Shown here: piece by piece, positions 34,681 to 42,556 of the stretch
Layout of the letters: every line of letters starts with the position of its first letter
How positions within the stretch are numbered: the stretch's first letter is position 1
From: Zavarzinella formosa DSM 19928
GTDB taxonomy: Bacteria; Planctomycetota; Planctomycetia; Gemmatales; Gemmataceae
DNA length: 64,000 nt
Direction: 5' to 3'
Assembly (NCBI RefSeq): GCF_000255705.1
Contig: NZ_JH636444.1
Span: 26,980 to 90,979, forward strand
The notes under the pieces: model-generated
What the model was told of the DNA's origin: nothing
The model's input: the letters and a program-made list of their open reading frames with translations, nothing else
The model's database searches: none
Translations under genes and position numbers: made by a program

Positions 34681-35907
34681 ATGAAGAGCGTTGACGAACA
34701 ACTTGAGTTGATCCGGCGGGGCGTGGACCAGATCGAACCGGTCGATGGTCTTCGCAAAAAACTGGAACACAGTGCCAAAACCGGCAAACCGTTGCGGGTA
34801 AAATACGGCATCGACCCCACGGGCATTGATGTCCACCTCGGCCACACAGTGCCGCTTCGCAAACTGAAGTTGTTCCAGGAGCTCGGCCATCAAGCTGTTC
34901 TGATTATTGGCAATTACACCGCGTTGGTGGGCGACCCGACCGGACGGTCCGAGATGCGCACCCGGTTGACTCCCGAGCAAGTGGAACTCAATGCCAAGGA
35001 TTACTTGAAGCAGATCGGCCGCATCATCGATCTCTCCAAATCCGAAGTTCGCTTCAACGGCGAATGGTTTGGCAAGTTTACGTTTCTGGATGTGTTATCG
35101 CTGACTGGCAAAATCACCGTTCAGCGGATGTTGGAGCGGGATGATTTCTCGAAGCGGTTCCACGCCCGCCCCGAGTCGGTGCCTATTTATTTGCATGAGT
35201 GCCTCTATCCGTTGATGCAGGGGCACGACAGTGTGGAGATCAAAGCCGACATTGAGCTTGGGGGAAGCGAACAACTCTTCAACCTGATGATGGGTCGTCG
35301 CCTGCAAGAAGCGGACGGACAGGTGCCGCAGGTGTGCGTCACGCTTCCCATCTTGCGGGGCCTTGATGGTGTCCGCCGCATGGGCAAGAGCCTTGGCAAT
35401 TATGTCGGCGTGGGCGAGTCGGCTGACGATCAATTCAGCAAGACGATGAGCATCCCGGATGATCTGTTAAAAGAGTGGTATACCCTTCTGACAGATCGAC
35501 CCTTGACCGAGATCGAAGAATTGTGCGATTCAGTCAAGACAGCTCCGTTTGATGCCAAGAAGCAATTATCCCGAGATATTGTTGGTTTTTATCATGGGCC
35601 GGACGCTGAACCTGTCGCGCAGACCAACTGGGTGAAGCGGGTCTCTGAAAAGAAAGACCCAGACATCATTCCGGAAGTGAATATCCCCTCTGCCGATGCC
35701 AAAGATCCGATGGGGATTTTGAAATTGTTGGTGCTGGTGGGTTTTTGCAAGAGCAACAACGAAGCCCGACAAAAAGTGACTGAAGGGGCCGTGAACATTG
35801 GCCCGGAACGCATCAAACTGACTGACTGGAAAACGACCGTGCCGCTCGAAGATGGCTTGGTGATCCGGTTGGGCAGCAGGAACATCGCCAAGATCCGCAT
35901 TCAGTGA
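34681..35907 (+). CDS. tyrS: Tyrosyl-tRNA synthetase
   Basis: A 408-residue class I synthetase that charges tRNA-Tyr. The HIGH signature reads HLGH (52-55) after KYGIDPTGIDV; the KMSKS loop reads RMGKS (233-237). The tyrosine-binding GGSEQLFNLMMGRRLQ is present, and an S4 RNA-binding domain closes the protein (FCKSNNEARQKVTEGAVNIG). The shape and length match the TyrZ-like branch rather than the E. coli TyrS branch. It lies 18 bases after yraN and 9 before obgE. Confidence 0.95.
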   Translation: MKSVDEQLELIRRGVDQIEPVDGLRKKLEHSAKTGKPLRVKYGIDPTGIDVHLGHTVPLRKLKLFQELGHQAVLIIGNYTALVGDPTGRSEMRTRLTPEQVELNAKDYLKQIGRIIDLSKSEVRFNGEWFGKFTFLDVLSLTGKITVQRMLERDDFSKRFHARPESVPIYLHECLYPLMQGHDSVEIKADIELGGSEQLFNLMMGRRLQEADGQVPQVCVTLPILRGLDGVRRMGKSLGNYVGVGESADDQFSKTMSIPDDLLKEWYTLLTDRPLTEIEELCDSVKTAPFDAKKQLSRDIVGFYHGPDAEPVAQTNWVKRVSEKKDPDIIPEVNIPSADAKDPMGILKLLVLVGFCKSNNEARQKVTEGAVNIGPERIKLTDWKTTVPLEDGLVIRLGSRNIAKIRIQ

Positions 35908-35916
35908 GAGACCGTC

Positions 35917-36975
35917 ATGGCATTCGTTGACCGCGTCGAGATTTTCGTAAAGGCCGGGGACGGCGGCCGGGGCATGTGTTGCTTCCGTCGGGAAAAGTAC
36001 GTCCCCAAAGGCGGCCCCGACGGTGGCGACGGCGGCGATGGCGGCTCCATCATCCTGCAAGCCGATCCGAACGCGGACAGCCTGACGGCCCTCGCCCATG
36101 CCAAACACCATCGCGCCCAATCCGGAGAACGGGGCGGTTCGTCGCAATGTCATGGCCGCACGGCCAAAGACATGATTCTGTTCGTCCCGCCGGGAACGGT
36201 TGTCCGTGACCGGGACCGGGGACACGTGCTCAAGGATCTGACAGAAGTCGGTGAGAAGGTGACGGTGGCTCGCGGCGGCAAAGGCGGCCGCGGCAACAAG
36301 CATTTCGCCACGTCAACCAATCGGGCGCCGCGTGAGTTTGAAGAAGGGGGCGAAGGCGAGGAACGCTGGATCACCCTCGAATTGAAGGTCATCGCCGACG
36401 TGGGTTTGGTGGGACTGCCGAACGCCGGCAAGTCCACGTTGCTCTCGCGGCTTTCACGGGCTCGGCCGGAAATCGCCGACTATCCGTTCACCACGAAGTA
36501 CCCCAACTTGGGCATCGCCAATGTGGGTGACGACCGCTCATTCGTGATCGCCGATTTGCCGGGACTCATTGAAGGCGCCCACAGCGGGGTGGGTCTCGGG
36601 CATGAGTTCTTGCGGCACGTCGAACGCACCCGCATTTTGATTCACCTGATCGAACCGTATCCGACGGATGACAACGATCCGCTGGAGAATTACCGGACGA
36701 TCCGCAAAGAGCTGGAACTATACAGCCCGGAACTCGCCCGCAAGCCGGAGTTCATCGCCCTCAGCAAGGGGGAGTTGACCGACACGGAAGAAGTCCGGCA
36801 GCGCATGGCTGACGAACTTCAACAAGAAGTCCATCGCATTTCAGCAGTCACCGGACAGGGCTTGGCCGCGTTGATGACGGCCGTGCTTCGCAAACTGGAT
36901 GAACTCCCGAAACCGGCTCCGGTCTCTGCGGCCGATGAGTTCCTGGCTCCCGTTGAAACCGCTCCGCTCATCTGA
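35917..36975 (+). CDS. obgE: Obg GTPase (ribosome assembly / stress)
   Basis: A 352-residue Obg-family GTPase needed for late 50S assembly. The glycine-rich Obg fold fills residues 1-158 (AGDGGRGMCCFRREKYVPKG, GGPDGGDGGDGGSI, GGKGGRGNKHFATSTNRAPR). G-domain motifs are G1 GLPNAGKST (166-174), G2/switch YPFTTKYPNLG, and G3 DLPGLIEGAHSGVGLG (213-228). The G4 motif, normally NKxD, reads SKGE (283-286), so guanine recognition would rest on a glutamate. G5 is SAVTGQG. The C-terminal OCT domain is absent. It overlaps nothing and is followed closely by coaX. Confidence 0.94.
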   Translation: MAFVDRVEIFVKAGDGGRGMCCFRREKYVPKGGPDGGDGGDGGSIILQADPNADSLTALAHAKHHRAQSGERGGSSQCHGRTAKDMILFVPPGTVVRDRDRGHVLKDLTEVGEKVTVARGGKGGRGNKHFATSTNRAPREFEEGGEGEERWITLELKVIADVGLVGLPNAGKSTLLSRLSRARPEIADYPFTTKYPNLGIANVGDDRSFVIADLPGLIEGAHSGVGLGHEFLRHVERTRILIHLIEPYPTDDNDPLENYRTIRKELELYSPELARKPEFIALSKGELTDTEEVRQRMADELQQEVHRISAVTGQGLAALMTAVLRKLDELPKPAPVSAADEFLAPVETAPLI

Positions 36976-36982
36976 GGCCCTC

Positions 36983-37747
36983 ATGACGAATGTCGTCGTG
37001 GACATCGGGAATTCCCGCGTCAAATTTTGCCAGACCGTTTTCGACGACCTGTTGCTTCCGGTTCGCGGCATCGGCCGCGATTCCGCGATCACGTTTGATG
37101 ATGTCGCCCGCGATTGGGATCTTACAGCCGGAACTCATTGGGCCGTCGCCTCGACCGATCCGGCCCGGCTGGCGGAGTTTCTTCAATGGGCCAAAGATCG
37201 CGGAGATCAAACCTTTGCGGTGGAATCTCCCTGGCAAATCCCGATGGGTGTGCAAGTTGATTTCCCGGAGAAAGTTGGCATCGACCGTCTCTTGAACGCC
37301 TACGCGGCCAAAAAACTGATCAAACTCGGCGAACCGGCCATCATTGTTGATTCCGGCTCGGCGGTCACCGTGGATCTGCTGGACGAGGCCGGGTTTTTCC
37401 AAGGCGGAAGCATATTCCCCGGCCTCAACTTGATGGCGAAGTCGCTGCATGCGTACACGGCCAAACTTCCGCTGGTCGATCCGCGCGAGGGGACAGGAAT
37501 CCTGCCGGGCAAGAACACGGAATCGGCCATGCGGCTTGGCATCATGAACGCCGTGGCCGGCGGGATTGACGCCATCGTGCGCGAACTGGCGACGCAATGC
37601 CTGCAAACGCCGCGAGTCTTCCTGACCGGCGGCGACATGACTCCCGCCCTTTCCGGGCTACTCCAAAGCCGCCATCAATTCTTGAGTGAAGTCCGTCCCG
37701 CCTTGACACTTGAGGGGATCAGGCTCGTCGCGGAGTATCATTCGTGA
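36983..37747 (+). CDS. coaX: Type III pantothenate kinase
   Basis: A 254-residue ASKHA-fold kinase that starts coenzyme A synthesis. It begins MTNVVVDIGNSRVKFCQ, the phosphate-1 motif of CoaX; GIDRLLNAYAA(K) and VDSGSAVTVDLLDEAGFFQG, then GSIFPGLNLMAKSL are family hallmarks, and VFLTGGDMTPAL is the adenosine motif. I start at 36983, seven bases after obgE; the longer frame upstream runs inside obgE. The stop overlaps the mnmE GTG (GTGA). Confidence 0.92.
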   Translation: MTNVVVDIGNSRVKFCQTVFDDLLLPVRGIGRDSAITFDDVARDWDLTAGTHWAVASTDPARLAEFLQWAKDRGDQTFAVESPWQIPMGVQVDFPEKVGIDRLLNAYAAKKLIKLGEPAIIVDSGSAVTVDLLDEAGFFQGGSIFPGLNLMAKSLHAYTAKLPLVDPREGTGILPGKNTESAMRLGIMNAVAGGIDAIVRELATQCLQTPRVFLTGGDMTPALSGLLQSRHQFLSEVRPALTLEGIRLVAEYHS

Positions 37748-38757
37748 TTACCGCGACGGTGCTAACGCCCGCCGGATCGGGGGCCATCGCGGTGATTACC
37801 ATCCGGGGGGCAGGGAGTTGGCCGCTTCTTCGCCAGTTGTTCATTCCCGCCAATCGCCGACCATTGTCGGAAACACCTTCTCGCGGATTCCGGTTCGGTA
37901 ACTTCGCTGAGGAATCCGGCGATGAAGTGATCTTGGTCGTTCACCATGCGGAATCAGTCGAGATCCACTCCCACGGCGGGCCACTGGTGGTGAAGTGGAT
38001 ATTGGATAAGCTGGAATCGCACGGGGTTACCATCGAGTCCGAGGCCAAGTTTGATTCCGGCGACCCGGCCGCTTGGCGCTTGTTGCCATTTGCCAAGACC
38101 GTGCGATGCGCGTCCATTTTGTTGGATCAAGCACATGGGGCCTATCTGGAAGCGGCCAAGAAACCGTCGCCCGAAACCGAGGCCATTCTTCGACGAAATG
38201 CTATCGTCGGGAAGCATCTGATCGACCCGTGGAAAGTCGTGATCGCCGGTCGGCCCAATGCGGGCAAGAGCAGTCTGCTGAATGCGTTAGCCGGTTATGC
38301 CCGGAGTGTGGTATCGGCCATCCCCGGCACCACCCGCGATACGGTGACCACGGAAGTCGCCTTTGATGGCTGGCCGGTGAGTTTGACAGACACCGCCGGA
38401 CTTCGTGAATCGAATGACGAGTTGGAAAACGAAGGAATTCGCCGGGCGGGCACATATCTTCGCAAGGCTGATCTCGTTGTCTGGGTGGTCGATCTCGATT
38501 CCCCCGACCCGGCTTGGCAGATAGCCGCGATTCCCCATGAGTTGAACAACCGGACGCTGGTTGTCTTCAACAAAATTGATGCCTTTCCCGGTCGGCCGCC
38601 TAGGGCGATGGGCGTGTCGGCAACCACCGGAGAAGGCTTGCCAGAGTTGATCGCCGAAATTGTCCGGCGGTTGGTCCCGAATCCCCCGCAGCCCGGCGAG
38701 CCAGTTCCCTATACACCGGAACTGGCCGCCAAATGGTCAGCCGCCGCAACCCTTTGA
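37744..38757 (+). CDS. mnmE: Reduced MnmE-like tRNA-modification GTPase
   Basis: A 337-residue relative of MnmE, which with MnmG modifies wobble U34 of some tRNAs. The N-terminal folate-type domain is present (ITATVLTPAGSGAIAVITIR; VEIHSHGG). The G domain has GRPNAGKSS (169-177), GTTRDT (195-200), DTAGLR (216-221) and NKID (276-279). Normal MnmE is about 450 residues; here the helical domain before the G domain is reduced to about 45 residues and the C-terminal helices with the catalytic C-[IVL]-G-K ending are missing. Start is a GTG overlapping the coaX stop. Its 3' end overlaps the convergent radical SAM gene by 21 bases. Confidence 0.85.
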   Translation: MITATVLTPAGSGAIAVITIRGAGSWPLLRQLFIPANRRPLSETPSRGFRFGNFAEESGDEVILVVHHAESVEIHSHGGPLVVKWILDKLESHGVTIESEAKFDSGDPAAWRLLPFAKTVRCASILLDQAHGAYLEAAKKPSPETEAILRRNAIVGKHLIDPWKVVIAGRPNAGKSSLLNALAGYARSVVSAIPGTTRDTVTTEVAFDGWPVSLTDTAGLRESNDELENEGIRRAGTYLRKADLVVWVVDLDSPDPAWQIAAIPHELNNRTLVVFNKIDAFPGRPPRAMGVSATTGEGLPELIAEIVRRLVPNPPQPGEPVPYTPELAAKWSAAATL

Positions 38758-40584
38758 TTCCGGGCCGACCGCCTCGGCCATGACCGTGAGTTGGACCACA
38801 CTGCGTTCCTGTTCCTTCTCCAGATACGCCCGGCCCTTCTTCACGTTCACATGGTCCCACGGCAGCACTTCCGTGATCGGCCGCTGACGGTTCACATAGA
38901 AACTGTAATCGATACCCAAATCCTTCACGGTCTGCCACCAGAGTTTCGGCTGGAAGCATTCCCGCCAGGCGTCCAGTCTGGCCCCGCGTCGCCAGGCTTC
39001 GTGCAGCACCATCGCAATTCGGCGGTCGCCCCGCGTGAGCAACCCTTCCAGCATGCTCGTGTCCACGTCGTGTTGCTTGATCGTCACCGAACGGGTCTTC
39101 ACCTTGTTTCGCAGATATTGCCCGGCGTACTCGAAGTACTCGCGGGTTTGCATCCCGTTCCATTGATACGGCGTGTGCGGTTTCGGGATGAAGTTGGAGA
39201 CAGAGGCCGTCACATCGGCCGACTTGCCGCGAACTTCCCGGCCGATTCGGGCGATGGTTTCGCTGACTTCGACGATGCCATCAAGGTCCACCGTGCGTTC
39301 GCCCGGCAGACCGCAGAGGTAATAGAGCTTCACCTTTTGCCAGCCGTTCTTAAACGCCTCCCGGCAACCTTCAAACAGGTCGTCGTTCTTGATCTTCTTG
39401 CGAATCTGCTCTCTCATGTCGTCGCGGGCGACTTCCGGGGCGAGGGTCAGGCCCGCTTTGCGGATGCCTTTGATGAGTCCCGGCAGCGAACGCAATTGAT
39501 GGTTGATCCGCAGGCTCGGGAGCGAGACGTTCACGCCGAGCGGATGAAACACTTCGTGCATCCGTTTGACGAGTTGCTCGAAGTGCGGGTAATCGCTGCT
39601 GGACAGACTCAACAAACTGATTTCATTCGTGCCGGTGTTGCGGTAACTTTCGAGGGCCGACTGCACGATGGTCTCGACACTCCGCAACCGCAACGGGCGT
39701 TTGATGACCGTCGATTGGCAAAAACGGCATTGGTGCGGGCATCCCCGCATAATCTCGATGGCGATGCGGTCATGCGGCGTTTGCACGAACGGGACAACCG
39801 GCCGAACGGGTAACGGGATCGCGTCCAAGTCTTGTGTGATCGTGCAGGATGTGATTTCCTTCGGCACATCGCTGCGTGTGCGGTGCATGGCGGCCAGCGT
39901 GCCGTCCCGGTGATATTCGGGCTCGTAGAAAGTCGGGGCGTAAGCCCAAGTTGTGGAACCGGCTACTTCGGCCAGCATCTCCAACCGGCGGGAGGGGGAA
40001 AGGTCGCCGTCGCGGATTGCTTTTTCCTTGAGCGTCACCCACAGATTCATCACCCACGGCAACGATTCTTCGCCGTCTCCGATGATGAAGACATCCACAA
40101 AAGGAGCCAACAACTCCGGGTTTTGCGCCCCCGGCCCGCCGGCGATCACCAAGGGATCGAGAACGCTCCGGTCGCGATTCCAGACCGGGATGCCGCCGAG
40201 GTCGAGCATCGTCAGCACGTTGGTGTAACTCACCTCGTACTGAAGACTGAAGCCGACAAGGTCAAACGCGCTGAGAGGCGTAAAAGTTTCCAGCGAATAA
40301 AGCGGCAACTTGTGGGAGCGCAGGCGGGGTTCCCAATCGACCCAAGGCGTGAACGCCCGTTCACAGGCCCATTGCGGGTCCGAGTTCATGATGCTGTAAA
40401 GCACCTGCATGCCGTGATGGCTCATGCCGAGCTGATAGGTGTCCGGGAAGGCCAGACAGAGCTTGCCGCGAACTTGCCGATGATCCTTGACGATGCTGTT
40501 GAGTTCCCCACCGATGTATTGGGCGGGCGTTCCCACTTGGGGCAGCAGGCGAAAAACGGCTTCCTTCAAATCGACGTTCAGCAT
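38737..40584 (-). CDS. B12-binding / radical SAM protein (TIGR03960-like)
   Basis: A 615-residue radical SAM protein. The N-terminus (MLNVDLKEAVFRLLPQVGTP, LAFPDTYQLGMSHHGMQVLY, LVGFSLQYEVSYTNVLTMLD, GGPGAQNPEL) is the B12-binding-like domain of the family. The [4Fe-4S] motif is RGCPHQCRFCQS, with three cysteines spaced CxxxCxxC. Downstream are LSSSDYPHFEQL and the helical C-terminal region SNFIPKPHTPYQWNGMQ. The family TIGR03960 is often coupled to a DUF2344 partner (TIGR03936), which is not seen here. Reaction unknown. It converges on mnmE with a short overlap. Confidence 0.9.
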   Translation of the reverse strand: MLNVDLKEAVFRLLPQVGTPAQYIGGELNSIVKDHRQVRGKLCLAFPDTYQLGMSHHGMQVLYSIMNSDPQWACERAFTPWVDWEPRLRSHKLPLYSLETFTPLSAFDLVGFSLQYEVSYTNVLTMLDLGGIPVWNRDRSVLDPLVIAGGPGAQNPELLAPFVDVFIIGDGEESLPWVMNLWVTLKEKAIRDGDLSPSRRLEMLAEVAGSTTWAYAPTFYEPEYHRDGTLAAMHRTRSDVPKEITSCTITQDLDAIPLPVRPVVPFVQTPHDRIAIEIMRGCPHQCRFCQSTVIKRPLRLRSVETIVQSALESYRNTGTNEISLLSLSSSDYPHFEQLVKRMHEVFHPLGVNVSLPSLRINHQLRSLPGLIKGIRKAGLTLAPEVARDDMREQIRKKIKNDDLFEGCREAFKNGWQKVKLYYLCGLPGERTVDLDGIVEVSETIARIGREVRGKSADVTASVSNFIPKPHTPYQWNGMQTREYFEYAGQYLRNKVKTRSVTIKQHDVDTSMLEGLLTRGDRRIAMVLHEAWRRGARLDAWRECFQPKLWWQTVKDLGIDYSFYVNRQRPITEVLPWDHVNVKKGRAYLEKEQERSVVQLTVMAEAVGPESKGCGG

Positions 40585-40833
40585 GTTCGGCTATCTCCAT
40601 CCGAGGGCACGAGGATAATTTAGTCCGAATGCCGGGATTCTTCACGGGAGCCGTCGTGAAAACTCGTCCAATGAGTTGATTTTTCCCGTGAAGAGATGAT
40701 TGATCGTTCCGGCGTCCTGTTGACTTCTCCGGTTGCTTGCGGAAAATCCTCCTCATGTGTCCCATCGGGACGCTCTCATCAACACTTGATGATCTCACAT
40801 CGTTCGAGTTGACTCTTCCCAAGGAGAACGCAC

Positions 40834-41406
40834 ATGCGTCACATGCGATTGGCAATGGCCTGTCTGTTGGCGGTCGGAGTATTTTCCTACGCCGATGATG
40901 AGAAATCACCCAAGAACCTTGTCGTCAACGGCAGCTTCGAGGATGGTCCGGAAGTTCCGGCTGTTCCCGGATTTGCCTCACTCGACAAGGATTCGGATGC
41001 CATCAAGGGCTGGAAGGTCACCCGCGGGCAGATTGACTTGATTGAGGGGTATTGGAAGGGGGCCGAGGGAAAACGCAGTCTCGACCTCAACGGCTCGCCG
41101 GGCACCGGCGGCGTCAAGCAAACGATCACCACCGAGAAGGGAAAGAAGTACAAGCTCACGTTCAAACTGGCGGGCAATCCCGGTGCCCCGGCCAAGAAGG
41201 AAGTGACCGTTGAAGCCGGTGAAAGCAAGAAAGCGTTCGCCTTTGATGCGACCGGCAAAACGCAGGAAGAAATGGGCTGGGAACTGAAGGAATTGGAATT
41301 CACCGCCACGGGCGACAAGACGGACATCGAACTTTATTCGACGACCGCCGACACGGAAAACAGCGGTCCGGCCATCGATGATGTCAAAGTAGTCGAAGTC
41401 AAGTGA
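40834..41406 (+). CDS. Exported choice-of-anchor C / DUF642-like protein
   Basis: A 190-residue protein with a signal peptide (MRHMRLAMACLLAVGVFSYA) and one jelly-roll-like domain: NLVVNGSFEDGPEVPAVPGF, then GWKVTRGQIDLIEGYW, KRSLDLNGSPGTGGVKQTI, YKLTFKLAGNPG and the end PAIDDVKVVEVK. This is the pattern of the choice-of-anchor C / DUF642 family, carbohydrate-binding-like domains at the cell surface. No C-terminal anchor is visible, so it is probably periplasmic or released. An aaggag ribosome site lies eight bases before the ATG. Partner unknown. Confidence 0.85.
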   Translation: MRHMRLAMACLLAVGVFSYADDEKSPKNLVVNGSFEDGPEVPAVPGFASLDKDSDAIKGWKVTRGQIDLIEGYWKGAEGKRSLDLNGSPGTGGVKQTITTEKGKKYKLTFKLAGNPGAPAKKEVTVEAGESKKAFAFDATGKTQEEMGWELKELEFTATGDKTDIELYSTTADTENSGPAIDDVKVVEVK

Positions 41407-41413
41407 CAGCCGG

Positions 41414-42415
41414 TCAGCCCTTGCATTCGCAAATGGCCAGCTTGTTATGCCCGGCAACGTACAGCGTGCTCATGTCGGGCGTTGTCGTCACATCGTGAAT
41501 GTGCATCCCCGCTTTTTCCTGTCGGATGGACTTCTTGCCGACGGGATCAAGCATCAGGTAAAAACCTTCTGCAGCGCCGCCCGCCCCGAGCAGCCATGAA
41601 CCATCGGGGGAGAATTGCAGGTGGTTCACCAACCCGGCGAATTTGTCGCTTTGGTGTTCCCAAGTCCGCTTGGAAGTGGCCACGTCGAACAATTCGACCC
41701 GAGCCTTGCCTTCCAAGTGGTCAATGTTGCCAATTTTGCCGCTGCCGCCAACGGCCAGCGTTTTGCCATCTGGTGAGAAGGCGAGCGAGCGAATCCCGCC
41801 GATGGAGTGCAACCGGGCGGTCGGGTCCCAAGTGTAGAAGACCGGGGCTTCGAGTTCGCCGGTCTTCTTGCCGGTGGCCACGTCCCAGAGGATGATCTTG
41901 CCGACCTTGTCCCCGGTCGCCACCGTCTTGCCGTCGTCCGTGAAGGCGGCGGCGTAGAGCATCGAATTGAAATTCGTCGGGGTCTTTTCGGCATGTCCCT
42001 TGAGTTCATGCAGCAGTTTGCCGGATTCGGCATCCCACAATTTGGCGACCATGTCGTCGCCCACGGAGACGATTGTTTTGCCATCCTTGGAGGCATGAAC
42101 GCCGCGAATCCATTTGCCGTGGGCCGTCTCGCTTTTGATCATCTTGTTCGCGGCCGAATCAAACCATGACAACTTGCAATCGTACCCGCCGGAGACGATT
42201 TTCGTTCCCGCGAGAGCCACGCCGGTCACATAGCTTTCGTGGCCGTAGAGTTCCTTCGGCTCAAATTTCGTCGCCGCGAAGTCCGCTTCATAGACCTTAA
42301 AATCCGATGCCCCGAACACCACTTTGGCAGTGTTCGGCCGAAGCGTCAGACTGAAACAGATGGCCTTGAAACCGTGTTCCTTGACCGTCTTGAATTGTTC
42401 GGGTTTGGCCGGCAT
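41414..42415 (-). CDS. WD40 repeat protein, module 1
   Basis: A 333-residue beta-propeller starting MPAKPEQFKTVKEHGFKAIC, with at least five WD40-like repeats: HESYVTGVALAGTKIVSGGY, IRGVHASKDGKTIVSVGDD then VAKLWD, AFTDDGKTVATGDKVGKIIL, SLAFSPDGKTLAVGGSGKIG and HLQFSPDGSWLLGAGG. No signal peptide. It is the third gene of a DUF1549/DUF1553-DUF1501-WD40 module on the minus strand and resembles the protein at 45705-46766. A 27-bp perfect inverted repeat (42493-42552) lies upstream, between it and the DUF1501 gene. A longer frame to 42475 exists but 42415 gives the better start. Confidence 0.85.
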   Translation of the reverse strand: MPAKPEQFKTVKEHGFKAICFSLTLRPNTAKVVFGASDFKVYEADFAATKFEPKELYGHESYVTGVALAGTKIVSGGYDCKLSWFDSAANKMIKSETAHGKWIRGVHASKDGKTIVSVGDDMVAKLWDAESGKLLHELKGHAEKTPTNFNSMLYAAAFTDDGKTVATGDKVGKIILWDVATGKKTGELEAPVFYTWDPTARLHSIGGIRSLAFSPDGKTLAVGGSGKIGNIDHLEGKARVELFDVATSKRTWEHQSDKFAGLVNHLQFSPDGSWLLGAGGAAEGFYLMLDPVGKKSIRQEKAGMHIHDVTTTPDMSTLYVAGHNKLAICECKG

Positions 42416-42492
42416 GGGAAGGACTCGCTGGGAATGTTTCGATGGAACCCGGTTTGATGACCAACCACACTTCACGAAGATCGGATGTCAGC

Positions 42493-42552
42493 CATGTAGG
42501 TCAGGCTTTCTAGCCTGACTTGTTCGTCAGGCTAGAAAGCCTGACCTACATG
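42493..42552. repeat. 27-bp perfect inverted repeat inside module 1
   Basis: Arms 42493-42519 and 42526-42552 are exact complements around a six-base loop (ttgttc). The arm itself contains a smaller hairpin, gtcaggcttt.../...gcctgac. It lies just after the DUF1501 stop (42557 on the minus strand) and before the WD40 gene, so it may end or attenuate transcription, or be a REP-like mobile repeat of which planctomycetes have many. No other copy was seen in the window. Confidence 0.8.
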
Positions 42553-42556
42553 AATG

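Noticed and set aside
38791-39813. A 340-codon open frame on the plus strand opposite the radical SAM gene
   Set aside because: The opposite strand encodes conserved radical SAM motifs; this frame is a by-product of GC-rich codon use and has no family resemblance.
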